A stretch of DNA of 64,000 nt, from positions 14,880,001 to 14,944,000 of the forward strand of contig CAVNZM010000001.1 of assembly GCA_963693365.1 (NCBI GenBank), given 5' to 3'. Each line of letters opens with the position of its first letter. Within the stretch, counting starts at the first letter, position 1. Below are positions 1 to 36,439 of this stretch, in pieces. This DNA comes from Amoebidium appalachense (lineage: Eukaryota; Ichthyosporea). Made by a program: the position numbers and the translations under genes. The notes below the pieces were generated by a model. The model saw only the letters and a list, made by a program, of their open reading frames with translations. It had not been told where the DNA came from and ran no database searches.

Positions 1-983
1 TGATGCACTATGATACCTAAATATCATAGGAGCACCAATTCCATTTCAGTCATTCAACATATTATCTAGACAGCGGTGCGGGAGGCGGGGTGATGTGGCT
101 CATTATTCTTGTTAATATGTAGTTAACACCGTAAATCCAGTGGACTATTGGAATATCTTCATTAAAGTGATCATTTATATTCCAAGAGCCGCTGAGAATA
201 CCTACATACCTAGAATGTTGCCCATGATGAAAGCCTCGTAATTTTGCAGACCTGGTTGCTGAAATTCGAAGGAAAAAGTAGAAGCAAGGTCTCTTGTTTG
301 TCAGGCTAAACCTGTGGATGGAAAGATGCGAAGACTTAAACAGTGTTGAACTGGGTTGCCACCAGACTTTTAAACTGGCAATAGGCCTGGTTTGGCGAGC
401 CTTAGGCATGCCCCGGCCTACTACGGTAGGGAGTAGGGAGGTTCTTGCTCGGTGTCAAACCGAGGTGGCAATAATAAGTAATGTCTTAGGTTCTTGTTTG
501 GCACAGCTCCTTGCAATTTTTTATGACGAGGATAGCACGCTGCTTGGTCACCATATAGAGCCTCAGGTCAGTGATATTATTGTTGTAAACGAAGGTACAT
601 GGAAACTTTAAAAAATTAGCAGTGCTAGGAAATATGATGGAAAAAGGCACACATTATATATAAGTTGTTTTTGAAAGAGCGTGACCTATTACTTAGAGCT
701 GATACGTTTCTCATGGACAAGGCTGAATTAGAGGATGGTAAATATCGCAAAAACTCGGATTGTCACGCACATGATGCACACAAGGGGTACACACACACAC
801 ACGTGCACACGCACACACACACGCTCGCGTGCGTACACACACACAACACACACACCAACACACAAACACACACAAACACACACACACAGGCGCACACATG
901 CAAACACAGACGCTCACGCACACACAAACACACACACACGTCACGCACACACACAAAACACACACGCACGTGCGCACATACAC

Positions 984-1037
<54 letters not shown>

Positions 1038-1041
1038 GCAC

Positions 1042-1072
<31 letters not shown>

Positions 1073-2344
1073 TACACACGCACGCACGCACGCACACACA
1101 TACACACACGCACACGCTCACATGCCTTCTATTACCATGCTTTACCAGTTGCAATTGCGCTGGCTCAAAAAGATTCGATATGCGATGATGGTAGAGATCT
1201 GAGAGGTCTACGTGTAGTAGCTACTCTGCAGACTATATCTCTGTACTTGCTTTGTTTTCTTGTGCAGTCACGTATACTATTTTAATTTTTCGCTTTTTCA
1301 ATATTGACCACGTACAAAGGCTTGACTTTCACAAGGAACTCTCGAATATATAGGCGAACGCGTGACAGGACAAGACGTGTCCGTGCGCGCCGGCGCCTGC
1401 CAGACGGTCATAGCTGCGTTCGTGTTCCACAGCCGAAGTGAGCCATACAGGAGTTCCTAGCATACCATGACTATTGTTATGTTCAACCAATAATGCTAGC
1501 TAACTAATACTACTGTAAAGATAGAAGGTCTTTTTAAAGTTAAATTGATTTTAGAAAAATTCAGACGTTGCCAGCTGATTGAAGCTGATAGCTGTGATTA
1601 GCCGTATATGGAAGGTAAAACGAGCTTATCAATGGATCAGACGAAGCAGCTAGTCAGATGGGCACTGATAAGGATCTTGGGGGATCGTCAGAGAAATATG
1701 GTGCCGTGCAGCAACGGTTTTGTCCTATAAACTAAGAACAATGGTGTTTTCGTGCGTATTAAACCAACTATGTGCCTTATTGAAATATTTTCTGGCGTTA
1801 CATAGGCAATTGCCATTCCCCGCAGTGTATTTAGTTGGGCATACTGCGGGTTTTCCCCGTTGCGTCGCCACCGGCACCCGGTGAGCTCAGACTCAATGAC
1901 GTCATAGATGCAGACGTCTCACTCCGAATCATCTGCAGGTTCCGATTACCATTGCTAGAAAAAGCACGTTAATTATTTGATAGAATTTGGTCGTACCCGG
2001 TTTAAATATACGAATAGATATAAAAAAAAACATAAGTGTGTATCTCTTTAACCCTTCTTTACATCAACGTTTTCAACTCTCATGTGTCATGGGGCTTCCT
2101 CCATTCCGCGCTGCGGCCCCATCAAAGTTTCTCTGGCGCGGCTTGCCATCGTAGACTAAAGTCTCCCTTGACTCAATTTCTTTTTCCATCCAATCACCAC
2201 TCGAGGTTCTATTTTAGGCTATTTGGCAGTCGCGTGGCAAAAAAAAAAAAAACACGGAAAAGTTGGCCCCGCTGGAAAAGAAACGTTTGAAACTCACAGC
2301 CTGTACACACATTTCCATATCATCATCATCGAAAGAAAGTTAAG
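1..2344. other. Intergenic region upstream of NAD synthetase gene
   Basis: No recognisable gene. The open frames seen here (for example 294-611) match no family I know. Positions 790-1115 hold a degenerate (CA)n microsatellite with interspersed CGCA and GTACA units, which creates long meaningless His-Thr frames. The last 500 bases have unique sequence and probably carry the promoter of the gene starting at 2345; a CCAAT pentamer lies at about 2190-2194. No clear TATA box was seen. Confidence 0.6.
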
Positions 2345-2558
2345 ATGGCTAACGCTCTAGATATGCATCCCGACCTGCAGGCCAAGTTGGCCGAGTACAG
2401 GGCCAAGCGCAACTTCGACGCTGAGAAGTGGTGCGATGAGAAGGTGGGCCTGTACAACGACTACATGAGGAAGTGTGGTGCGTACCCACCCCCTCCCCCC
2501 CCCCTTCCCCCTTCTTCCTCCACACACACACACACACACACACACGCACTCACACGCG

Positions 2559-2608
<50 letters not shown>

Positions 2609-2615
2609 CACACGC

Positions 2616-2679
<64 letters not shown>

Positions 2680-3501
2680 CACCCTTCAACGATCCCCCCT
2701 CCCCCCCCCCCCCCCCCCTTCCCCCAACAACATAACAAAAATGAAGAAGAGGCAAACCTTTTTTCTATAGCTCTGTTTGCCTCACCTGCTGCCTTTATCA
2801 GCCACTTCACTGGGTTCTCATGGGTAACATCCTTGCTGCCGAAATAGTTCCAATCTATATACCCGAACTAGATCCAGTGCCCAGCCACCGTTGTCTCATG
2901 TAGGGAAGCTAGCAACATACTCCTTACCTTTACTTTCTCCACCCACACCTAAGATCACTTGAGCGTCGACATTATACTCTCCTCCCTTTATCCCTTTCCC
3001 TCTTTCCCAGGCATCCTACTTTTTGGCCATTGGGGAGAGAATGGTGGCTCCCTTTGAGATTCTGGTTATTGTAAATGCTTTGGGTTGTCACAGGTTTAGG
3101 ATCTTGGATTATACCACCCTGTTCACAAAGCCCCCCCCCCCCCCCCCCCCCCTCCTCCCCCCACTCCTCTCCCCTCCCCCTCCCCGCACCTCCCAAACAC
3201 ACACAAACACATACACACTTTCCTCCTGTACACCACTCAACCAGAAAGGGGAACGAACACCTTTTTCCTACAATGATCTTCAAGAACTTTCAACCTGACT
3301 TTCTCCTCTGCTTCTTGGGGCTTGCTAACATGCGCCTCTGTCTCCTCTACAAAGCCAGAAAGATTCAAGCCCTCGTCTCGTCCGGCCACCATTGCCTCAA
3401 CCATGTTTAGAGCACAGTGCCTCGTATTTTTTGAGGATCTCTCCTTTTTCCCCTTCCCATTGTCCCGCTTTATCTTCCACCCTTTCTAACCCTCCACCCC
3501 T

Positions 3502-3533
<32 letters not shown>

Positions 3534-3975
3534 CCCAGGGCTGACTGCGTGCTGTGTGTCTCTGAGTGGGGGTGTTGATTCTGCCGTCACCATGGCTCTG
3601 TGCATGTATGCCAAGAACAAGCCCAATAGCCCCATCAAGAGGGTACTTGCCCCCCCCCCCCCCCCCCCCCCCCCCGGCACCCCCTCTTTGCCTCTCTCTC
3701 CCTCTCTCTCCCCCCCCCCCCCCCCCCCCTTCTCTATCTCTCTCTCCTCCCCCCCCCCCCCCCCCCCTCCCCTCCCTCCCTCCCTCCGTCCCTCCGTCCC
3801 TCCCCCCCTCCCCCCCCCCCCCCTCTCACTCTCGCCCCCCAACCTCTTCCCCCTCCCCCCCCCTCCCCTCCCCCCCCCCCCCCCCCTCCCCACTTACAAT
3901 GAACACACTCGGCCTCCCCCCTCCTGTCGCCCGGTGGCATTTGTTCGTCTGTACCTACCTTGCCGTTTCCAAACT

Positions 3976-4010
<35 letters not shown>

Positions 4011-4728
4011 TCTTGCCCACACCCGTCCACGACCCGCAAGTGTCACTGTCGAGAGTCCCTTGCTCGTTTTGAGTTCTTTGATTGCCTACCATTTTGTTTT
4101 TTTTTAATCCTGCTGTAGTACCTTTTTCTAGAAACCTGCATGCATCGTACTCCCCCCCCCCCCCTTCCCTCCCCTTGAGATATTTAGGCAAGCTACTTCT
4201 CGCCTTGCAATCGGATATCTTGGACCGTTTTTTTCTGGCAAACACGTGTGGTTCCTGTGTACGCTCGTGCGTGTGTACCCCATGAGTCATTCATGCATCT
4301 TCCTTGGGAATGCATAATTGTATTAAACATCGACGCAAGTACACCTGCACAGAGTTTTTTTAATAAAAAAAACAGCGTGACATACTTGCGCTAATTTTCA
4401 CTCAATCTTGCAGCCACCTAGTCACACACACACATCCAAACACAAGTTTTCTAGTCACTCGTGCATTTACCTAACCAATTTCACATTCACACACTCGCAC
4501 ATGTGCGCGCGCACACACCCCCACCCACATACACGTACACACACACGTACACACACGTACACACACACGTACACACACACGTACACACACACACACACAC
4601 ACAGGTGATGGGTATCTCCCAGCCCATCAAGAGCAGTGCCTGGGCATACAACCGGGCAAAGGAGGCCGCAGACAAGTTGGGCTGTGAGTTTGTCACCATT
4701 GACCAGACAGACCTGCACAGCCAGCTGC

Positions 4729-4771
<43 letters not shown>

Positions 4772-4868
4772 TGTCTGTGTGTACGTGTGTGTGTGTGTGT
4801 CTGTGTGTGTGTGTACATACATACATACATATATATATTGTGTGTGTCGCTCTCTATCTCTCCCCCCT

Positions 4869-4907
<39 letters not shown>

Positions 4908-5296
4908 CGTGCGTGCGTATGTTTGTGTGTGGCTGTGCGTGTGTGCCTGGGTCGGTGGTGGGAGGGGGAGAGGTGGGGAGGAGGAGCAGGGGGGATGTAG
5001 AGATAGAGAGGGACAGAGGAAGGGAGGGAAACAGTTGTCATTTTTTTTTTTTTTTTGGTGTGTGGGGGCAGAGGGGGGGGGGGGGGAGGAAGGGGGGTGG
5101 GGGGGAAGTCAGAAGAGGGAGGATGAAATGCCAAGTTTTTCTTGAAAAGAGAAGGAGTTCAAACTCATTGGAAGAAGAGGAACACCGTACTGGTTCGTGG
5201 CCTGTAACAGAACCATTTCCGATCCCCCCCCCCCTCCCCCCCCCCAAAAAGAAAAAAAAAAAAAAAAAGAAGAAGGGAAAAGAAAAGGGAAAGAAG

Positions 5297-5340
<44 letters not shown>

Positions 5341-5582
5341 GCCCCGCCCCCGCTAAGGGTGGGCTCTGCTTATGATGCATACTCTTGTTTGTGTGCTTCA
5401 CATGACCTGCATGGCTGTCCGTCATGAACATGTGTTTCTATTCTGTAACACATTTTGACCCCTCTCCCCCCACCCCACCCTCCCCTTCCCCCCAAACCCC
5501 TCCTTCCCTCTCTCCCTAAGCCACTCCCCCCTTTCCCCCCCCCCCCCCCTCCCCCCACCACCACCACCACACATGCACGCAC

Positions 5583-5668
<86 letters not shown>

Positions 5669-5943
5669 ACACCATAGGCCAAGGTAGACTCCGCCATCGG
5701 GATCACAGGCAAAGACTTTGCCACGGGCCAGCTCCGTTCCTACATGCGCACCCCCGTGGGTTACTACGTATGTCAGCTGCTGAGCCAGGCAGGCACCCCG
5801 TGTGTGGTGATGGGGACAGGAAACATGGACGAGGATGGCTACTTGGCTTACTTCTGCAAGGCTGGTGATGGTGTGGTCGACATTCAACTCATCGGTATGG
5901 TTTTAAATCTATTTGCACACGTTTGATGACTATTTTTTCTTCC

Positions 5944-5990
<47 letters not shown>

Positions 5991-6295
5991 TTTCCCGAGG
6001 GTTGACGAGGGCCTCTGTTGATGTATCATCTGCCACACGGTTTTCTTTTCGTCGTGGTGTTGTCATTGTGGTTTTTCTGGGACTGTACTTCAGTGCATCC
6101 CCCTCCCCCCCCCCCCCCCCCCACCCCCCTCTCCCCCCCTTCAAAAACAAAAAATTCCCCCAATGTACTGATAGTGAGAACAAGTGGAAGGGGGGTGCTG
6201 GTTGTGTGTGTGTGTGTGTGTGTGTGTATTCCTTTTTTTGAGGGGAGGGGGGAGGGGGGGCGTTCTGCAAGGGGCCTCGTGCTGTGGGGTGAGCA

Positions 6296-6342
<47 letters not shown>

Positions 6343-6547
6343 AAAAAAAAAAAAAAGAAAAACCCTCCTCCGACATAGCTCTATTTCCTTTGTCCCAACA
6401 GTACCGAGGTGCCTGCCTCCCCATTTCCCTTGCCATCGCGTCCACATTGTTTCGTTAAATATGCCAAACTTGCATTCATTTACTTACCAACCCGCCCTCA
6501 AACACGTGTGTGCGCACACACGCGTACACGTACCCCCCCCCCTCCCC

Positions 6548-6593
<46 letters not shown>

Positions 6594-6897
6594 GTACACA
6601 CGCCCACACACACACACACACACACGCCCACACACACACACACTCACACACACACACACGTACACACGCCCACACACACACACACGTACACACGTACACA
6701 CACGTACACACACGTCCAGCCGACATCCACAAGAGTGAGGTGTTTAAGGTTGGGGCCTTCCTGGGTGTGCCCGAGTCCACTCTCAAGGCTGCCCCCAGCG
6801 CAGATCTCTGGGACGGCCAGACGGATGAGGAGGTTCGGAAGCCCCCCCCCCCCCCCACTCCCCCCTTTCCCCCCATTTTTCCATACATTCTCCCCCA

Positions 6898-6928
<31 letters not shown>

Positions 6929-7489
6929 TTCCCAGCCGAAAGTCCTGTATGTTGTTTGTCCCCCGGTGCATTAATGGGCTCCCTATACATGCGCGCGCAC
7001 ATACATGAACACACAACCATTATTCTTTTTGGTCCCAGGGGTACAAAATGCAATTGCGGTTTGTTGCCAAGGCCGCCGGTGCTGATAGTGATAGGTGTGT
7101 GTGTGTGTGCGTGTGTGTGTGTGTGTGTGTGGGGGGGTGGGGGGAGGGGGGGGGGGGGGGTCTCAGTAGACTCGGCAAATAATTTGATAACACAAAGCAT
7201 ATATTCGTGCAACTTGAGCCCTGGAGAGTTTTTTTTTTTTTTTTTTTAACCGTGCTTATCGTTGCAGGAGCTTGGGTTCACATACGATTTCATCGAGATG
7301 TTCACCGGGTACTACCTTCACATGGATGCATCGGAGAAAGAGGCCTTCAGAGCAAGCCTCTCCCCCGACGCCCTCGCTCAGTTTGAGACTTGGTCTACCG
7401 CCGCCGTGCGCACGCACAACCGCAACAAGCACAAGCTTAACTCCCCTTACAACATTAACGTAATGGATATTATCAACCCTAAGGACTAG
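2345..7489 (+). CDS. nadE: NAD(+) synthetase, ammonia-dependent type (NadE-like)
   Basis: Last step of NAD synthesis: ATP-dependent amidation of deamido-NAD. Six exons: 2345-2477, 3539-3642, 4605-4730, 5678-5894, 6720-6832, 7268-7489; the joined frame is 304 aa. The PP-loop SGGVDSA is at residues 54-60. The family signatures [10 protein letters not shown] (167-176), KAGDG (182-186) and DIHKSEV (195-201) follow, then [10 protein letters not shown] before the last intron. Length matches single-domain NadE (roughly 270-310 aa). There is no N-terminal nitrilase-type glutaminase domain as in the usual eukaryotic NADSYN1, so ammonia is the inferred nitrogen donor. ATG 2345 opens the only frame that joins the PP-loop exon in phase. 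The donor at 6833 (GTTCGG) is weak; the others are good. Introns are mostly poly-C and CA/GT repeats; intron 3 starts in (GT)n and ends in (CA)n. A C-bracketed repeat copy (5352-5458) lies in intron 3. Confidence 0.9.
3652..3900 (+). repeat. Pyrimidine tract (poly-C/CT) in NAD synthetase intron 2
   Basis: About 250 bases made almost only of C with CT and TCC interruptions, starting immediately after the exon ending at 3642. A further pure C-run is at about 3979-4008, and one of about 40 C lies at 3494-3531 just before the exon 2 acceptor. These runs generate spurious poly-Pro and poly-Gly frames on both strands. Confidence 0.9.
5352..5458 (+). repeat. C-bracketed repeat, divergent copy (3' part)
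   Basis: Begins just after a C-run with the family-diagnostic GGGCTCTGCTTATGATGCAT and ends with TGTAACACATTTTGA followed by a C-rich tract. It is a diverged relative of the copies near 45.5, 46.6, 49.1 and 62.3 kb, lying in intron 3 of the NAD synthetase gene. Confidence 0.6.
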
Positions 7490-7929
7490 GTGGTAGAGCG
7501 GGAGAGACGAGCAAGGCACGAAAGTCACGTATATAGTGCATTATTATATTATGTGGTTGGATTATGGGTGGTTTGTTTTGTAGTTTATTCTGTTTGCGTA
7601 TGTCATACATATGCCATTGAAACATGCAGGGTTGGGTAGAGTGATGGGTAAAGATTTGGTAAACAACGATGATTCCCTATAGGAGGCGCAGGTTTAACAT
7701 AACCACCTTTCCGGATACACTGATGTGCAAACATGCGTAGACATGTGCATGCCTGATAGTAGTCTGGGTAACACTAAAGACTGTTGGCTTTAATGTGACC
7801 GTAGAAGACAAATGTGGACCCACACACAGGCCCAGGTGGCTGCTATTAGAATTTTGATTGAGATGGTGGGTACTCACAAATCAAACACAAGTGAAAAAAA
7901 AGGGAATGGCATGAAAGCATGACCCACCT

Positions 7930-7975
<46 letters not shown>

Positions 7976-8882
7976 TTTTCCTCCTCTTCGCCCTTAGATC
8001 CTCCCTGCATACTGCTCACATATCATGGAAAAGTATTATCCGTCTTATAGTGTTGCCCGCCCGTGTACATTCAACGAAGTCCTTCCCTTGACCCACTCAC
8101 AACCCAGGAAACAACATGTACATGTAAAATATGGTGCATGGTAGCTGCAGGTGATCACGAACAGGAATGGTAATTTCGATACTGTTATGCATGAGGGCGT
8201 GTGAAGCTTGTGCAGCTGGCACTCTCAAACCCCCCCCTCCCCCCCCCCCCCCCCCCCTTCCTTGTACAAATTCAACTCCAAATCGATGTACATCCGATCA
8301 GTACAAGTGTGTGCAGGTAGCTTAATTAAAAGGCGCCAGCAATCGCATCATGCGTGTGCACAGCATACTATTAACATCACTTGCACTTTGTCAACACACA
8401 AACACACACACATGTTCAACGCATGCACACACATGGACACATGCACACATGTGCACGCGAGCATAACCGGACCACACACCACAGATGCACAGCAGAGTAC
8501 ACACACACACCACACTGCTAAAACAGTGTCAACCCCACTCACGACCACACCACACACACACAGCTCTCTGACACACACCCGCTCATGCACGGATCAACCA
8601 CATGGCTGTGTTTGCCGCAGGCTACAACTACATATAGTACTACCCTGCAGTATCGTCTGGCCGATTTATTCACTTCACCCCGACACGGGGCTACATATAT
8701 CTTTTCTTTTGCTGGCATCACATCACAGCGAGTCATTTGTGTAATTCTAACATTTCCCCTCCCCCCCTTTTGATCTGTCGGTGAATATTTACTTGAAACT
8801 GTCTCTCTCTCTCTCTTTTTGGTGTCTTGCAATTAGTGAGGGTACGATCGTCGCGAATTTCCATGAGGGAAACCCCCCTAAA
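7490..8882. other. Convergent intergenic region (NAD synthetase / CapZ beta)
   Basis: Lies between the 3' ends of the NAD synthetase gene (+) and the capping protein gene (-). Contains a C-run of about 38 at 7934-7971, a shorter one at about 8229-8257 and CA-rich DNA at 8395-8580. No canonical AATAAA was found close to the stop at 7489. No gene seen. Confidence 0.6.
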
Positions 8883-21656
<12,774 letters not shown>

Positions 21657-23052
21657 AACCCCCCCCCCCCCCCCCCCCTCCTCCGTGTGACACGTACACG
21701 CATGCACACACGCGCGCGTGCACGTACACACACAAGCATCACAATACCTTATATGGTTCCGCCAAATAAGTTTAAGCACGGAAGAAGTGGCACGTACTTC
21801 TTATTAGTCAGATGCACGGGTACCTGCATAAGCACTAGGTGCATGACTTTCGCTCAATCAAGTGAGGCTAATGACAGTGTACAGAAACATGGCGCCCAAT
21901 GACATGCGCCCAATTACGTGCGCCTCCTATACTGGTATAACCACAGAGTGGGCATGTACATATGCACACATACATACATACTTATCGCTGATGCACACTG
22001 TATAGATGGGGTGGTGGTGTTTTTTTTTTTTCCATCTCTCGTATGTCATTGAGCACAGGGCATGAATTTTCGTGCTTTTTGTTGACTTCATGTACATGCT
22101 GTAACACTGTGAATCGAATGATGAAGGCGCCTTGTGCAAGGGCTAAAGTAATTAGGACCATGATCCACGAGGAAGTATTTTAAATAGATTGTGTAAGGCA
22201 TTGCGAAAGTATGGAGTGTTGCATGTGTGGGTGACTGTGTGCCACACCTAAGTGTAAGTACACTTTTAAGTCCTAGACCTCCACAATGTGGTTTTAAAAC
22301 AACATGAATGAATGTAAAGGTGGTTGCTGTGCACTATAAAAAAGTTTTTATAAAACTAAAAAAAAAGTAGGAATATTGATCATGTATGGCTGTATGGTTA
22401 TAGCTGGGACATTCGTTTTGATAGCTAAGTTTCTAAATTCTGCACACCAGGAGCTTTGTGCAGCTGGCTTTAAAAGAAATAAATAAAATGGGGGACACAA
22501 TATATATGGTCATGAGACAAAGCTTGTTCCTGTTCATTGTTTAACATTTTATTTGGTAATGTATCGACATGTACCGGCCCCTGATATGAAAAAATTAGGC
22601 TGCCGGATGCAGCAAACAACTAAATCATTGTACACTGGCCCGCACATTTATTAATGAACCCGCCGTGAAGCGTGTACACACATGCCCATGTCATATACAG
22701 CTCTGTATACATGCATTGTTACTTAGTAATACTACAGTATCCCTCCGCTTTTGACTACATACATGCAATATGTTCTACATCAATCATGGTTTATGTCGAT
22801 TTTAGTCTCCTTAAAATCACCATCCCCCATATCTCCCTTTCACCCCCCCCCTCCCCCCCCCCCCCCACACACACACCCTCTCCCCCCCTCACCCCCCCCC
22901 CCCCCCCCCCCCCTTCTCCCTCTCGTAGTGACCCTAGCTAGCGCTATCATATGTCAAATTCAACCGCCAACCTTGCCTCAGCAGCAGCTGAGAACTAATG
23001 GGCTGATAGACTCTCGCGCAAGACAGTTATATATTTGACAGGGGCTAATCAT

Positions 23053-23172
23053 AGTCACCGACATGAAGGCAGACCCAATCACAGAGCCTAATTCGGCCCT
23101 CCGTACGTGATCTTCATCCAATCAAACAGGATTAAATCTATGGAATTCGACGCTCATTGGCTGTGGAAAAAG

Positions 23173-23205
<33 letters not shown>

Positions 23206-23310
23206 AAAAGGGGGGTAAAAAAAAAGGTGCTGCACTGATAATGGTCAAATCAAAACGCCTAATTTTTGTTTACATAGGTTGTGATTGGATCTGCCTTCAT
23301 GTCGGTGACT
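23053..23310. mobile_element. Foldback/MITE-like inverted-repeat element
   Basis: Arms of 31 bases at 23053-23083 and 23280-23310 are reverse complements with one mismatch; both contain GTCACCGACATGAAGGCAGA in the left-arm sense. They bracket about 196 bases including a G-run at 23175-23204. No coding capacity and no clear target-site duplication, so a non-autonomous transposon is an inference; a chance hairpin of this quality is unlikely. Confidence 0.5.
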
Positions 23311-23347
23311 GTAGTTGGCACACATGCACTTCCCATTCATGGTCAAT

Positions 23348-23483
23348 ATGACGTGGGACCACATTATCCATGCATTTGAGATTCAACTGTGTGCGCCCAC
23401 GAAAGCCACTGGACCATGACGTGGGACCACATTATCCATGCATTTGAAATTCAACTGTGTGCGCCCACGACAGCCACTGTGTG
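23348..23483. repeat. 68-bp tandem duplication
   Basis: ATGACGTGGGACCACATTAT starts at 23348 and again at 23416. The two units differ at very few positions. Intergenic; no coding or regulatory role is evident. Confidence 0.85.
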
Positions 23484-23913
23484 TACACACAAACATGTCA
23501 AAATCAACAGTCTTGCACACGCATGCAGAAGCGCACGAACACGTGCTTGACGATACATATCAGGCAAGTGCCGGTTTTAGCATTTCATACTACTAAAAAT
23601 CAAGGCCAACATGTCTGGCACATTAGCCCGTGTAGCCGCTCAGCCTGGTTAATAACAATAAGGGGTTCCCCTCGCCCGCTTCTTCTCATTTTGCGCGTGT
23701 ATATACATGTGTGTGTGTGTGTGTGTGTGTGTTTGTTTGTGTGTGTGTGCGGAGAGAGAGAGAGGAGGTGGGGGGAAGGGGGTGGGGGGGGGGAAGGGGG
23801 AGGGGGGAGGGGTGCGTGTCATACTGGGAGGGGAGGAAGGGGGGAGGGGGGGAGGGGGGGAGGGGGGACGAGGAGGGAGGAGAAGTGTGTGAGTAGGTGG
23901 TGGTGGTGGTGGT

Positions 23914-23956
<43 letters not shown>

Positions 23957-23991
23957 ATGCAGGAAAAACATGTACACGGGGTTAGCTATTC

Positions 23992-34490
<10,499 letters not shown>

Positions 34491-35056
34491 CTACGTATCG
34501 AGCTCGTACTTATTCTTGCGGATAAACTCCTGCAAATTTTCAACCTTGAACCCCTCCAGCGTCATTAGTCTCCTGACTGCCGCTGAGCCGAACAGGGGGG
34601 TTTTCCCGTCCACATCGGTGATGGGGGCTACGTGGTCCTTGAATGGGTCGTAGGGGGGAACGGTGGCGTTGAAATGGAGGTCTGGGCACTTCATGGGCGG
34701 ATAGCTGGTGGGTAGGGTGCAGTGTTAGTTGTGCAGTGCAATGAAATTGACATGTATTTATTTTTCAAAATGATGCTGTACGAGTTATTTGCGTGATTGA
34801 AGTTGTATGACTGATATACAAGGCCATATGATGACTCTAAAATGCTGATTACCATGGCAGTGCTCGTTGCTCACATGATTGAAGTTTGTGTAGCTGATAT
34901 TAAAAGATAACTTTATGATGCTGTACGTTATTCGCATGTTTGCGGTTTTTTTTCATCATGCTTTGCCAGGCATCTGTGTATGCCCCTCACGATAAGACTA
35001 CAGTACGTGTGGGACGTGTGCACGTTTGGGGCGGTGGCAGGAGGGGAGGAGGAGGA

Positions 35057-35090
<34 letters not shown>

Positions 35091-35406
35091 CTCAATACCT
35101 GGCATGGAATTTCTCGAAGCCCGCGCGCACAAACACGTTGGGGGGCACATATGGCAGGTTTGTGTTTGCCTTGATGACGTCAGAGAGCCCCCAGCGGCCC
35201 TCCAGGATGGCCTTACGTAAGTCACACAGGTTCTTGCTGTCCTCCTTGCCCGGCTGGCACTTCTTGGCAATCTGATTGGTTGCTGTTAGTCAGCCTGTTT
35301 CACACGTGATCCGGTTGTGCTACTCCCCCCCCCCCCCCCCCCACACACACACCCATCCCCCGCTCCCTCTCCCTCTGTCCCTTTTCTTTCTTTCATTTCA
35401 TTTACC

Positions 35407-35443
<37 letters not shown>

Positions 35444-36389
35444 CTCTTTTTTGGGCTTTCCCATGTGGTGCTGGTGCTATCCCATTGAGACTCTAATCAG
35501 AGAGACAGGACACACACAAGCATCTAATAGTAAGCTACACCCTAGGAACAAAAATCTAGATCACAATCAACAGTTTGGGAAATGGGGAAGGGGGGAGCGG
35601 GTGCGGAGAGAATTTACTACGAACCGGGATCTAGAAAAACGCAAGCACACCCACACCCACCCACCCAACCACTTACCCACAACCCCCCCTCCCGTCCCCC
35701 CTCCCTCCCCCCCCCCTTCTCCCTGCCCACACACACACGTCCACGCACGCACGCACACACACACACACACCTGCTTGTTCAAGCGTCCGCGAAACCAGAA
35801 TCTATCTGAGCGCTGCACGTTGCAGAACTCATAGGCCAGCCCTTGCATGACGGTAGGGCCCACACTGGCATTGGGCAGGTGGTACTCGGCCATCATCCCC
35901 ACAAACAGGTCAACGTTGGCTAGGTTGTTGTCGTACAGCGCACGCATCTTGCTGTAGGTGTGTGTGTGTTTAGGGGGAGGGGGCGAGGGGGAGGGAGGGG
36001 AGTGAGGGGGTTTTGTGCATGTCCGTGCCCGTGTACGTGTGTGTCAGGTGGATGGGGTTTGTGTGTGTGAAGGGGAGGGGGGTTGAAAAGACAGGAAGGA
36101 AAGACGGGTTAGAATAAAAAACCATTGTTAACCTCACCACAGCTCCCTCTCCTCAAATGCTTTACCCCTCTTATCGCCTGCTCCCGCCTCATCCCCCTTT
36201 CCCCTCCTTCCCTCCCCCCCCCCCCCCCCCCCGCCAGCACACTTCCCCCCCCCCCCCCCCCCCGGTTATTCCGCCTCGTCCCCATCTCCCTCTCAGCCCT
36301 TCAAACACACACACACACACGTACCCACCCACACCTGCCCCCTCCCCCCCCCCCCCCCTTCCCCTCCACCCCCCCCCCCCCATCCCACC

Positions 36390-36439
<50 letters not shown>

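Larger units (their letters stand above)
21657..23991. other. Convergent intergenic region (PAP2-like / NIT1)
   Basis: Contains no recognisable gene. Holds C-rich tracts at 21659-21678 and 22843-22913, AT-rich unique DNA at 22000-22800, a 258-bp foldback element (23053-23310), a 68-bp tandem duplication (23348-23483) and a GT/G-rich block (23709-23955) that ends just before the NIT1 stop codon. Confidence 0.6.

Noticed and set aside
665-1285. Long His-Thr open frame (206 codons) and its Cys-Val counterpart on the other strand
   Set aside because: Produced by (CA)n/(GT)n repeats, which have no stops in any frame. The same happens at about 2345-2850, 4467-5134, 9061-9627, 12065-12603, 16590-17207, 25162-26347 and elsewhere.
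3486-4107. Overlapping poly-Pro and poly-Gly open frames
   Set aside because: Translations of C-runs and G-runs in an intron; no conserved sequence apart from the short real exon at 3539-3642.
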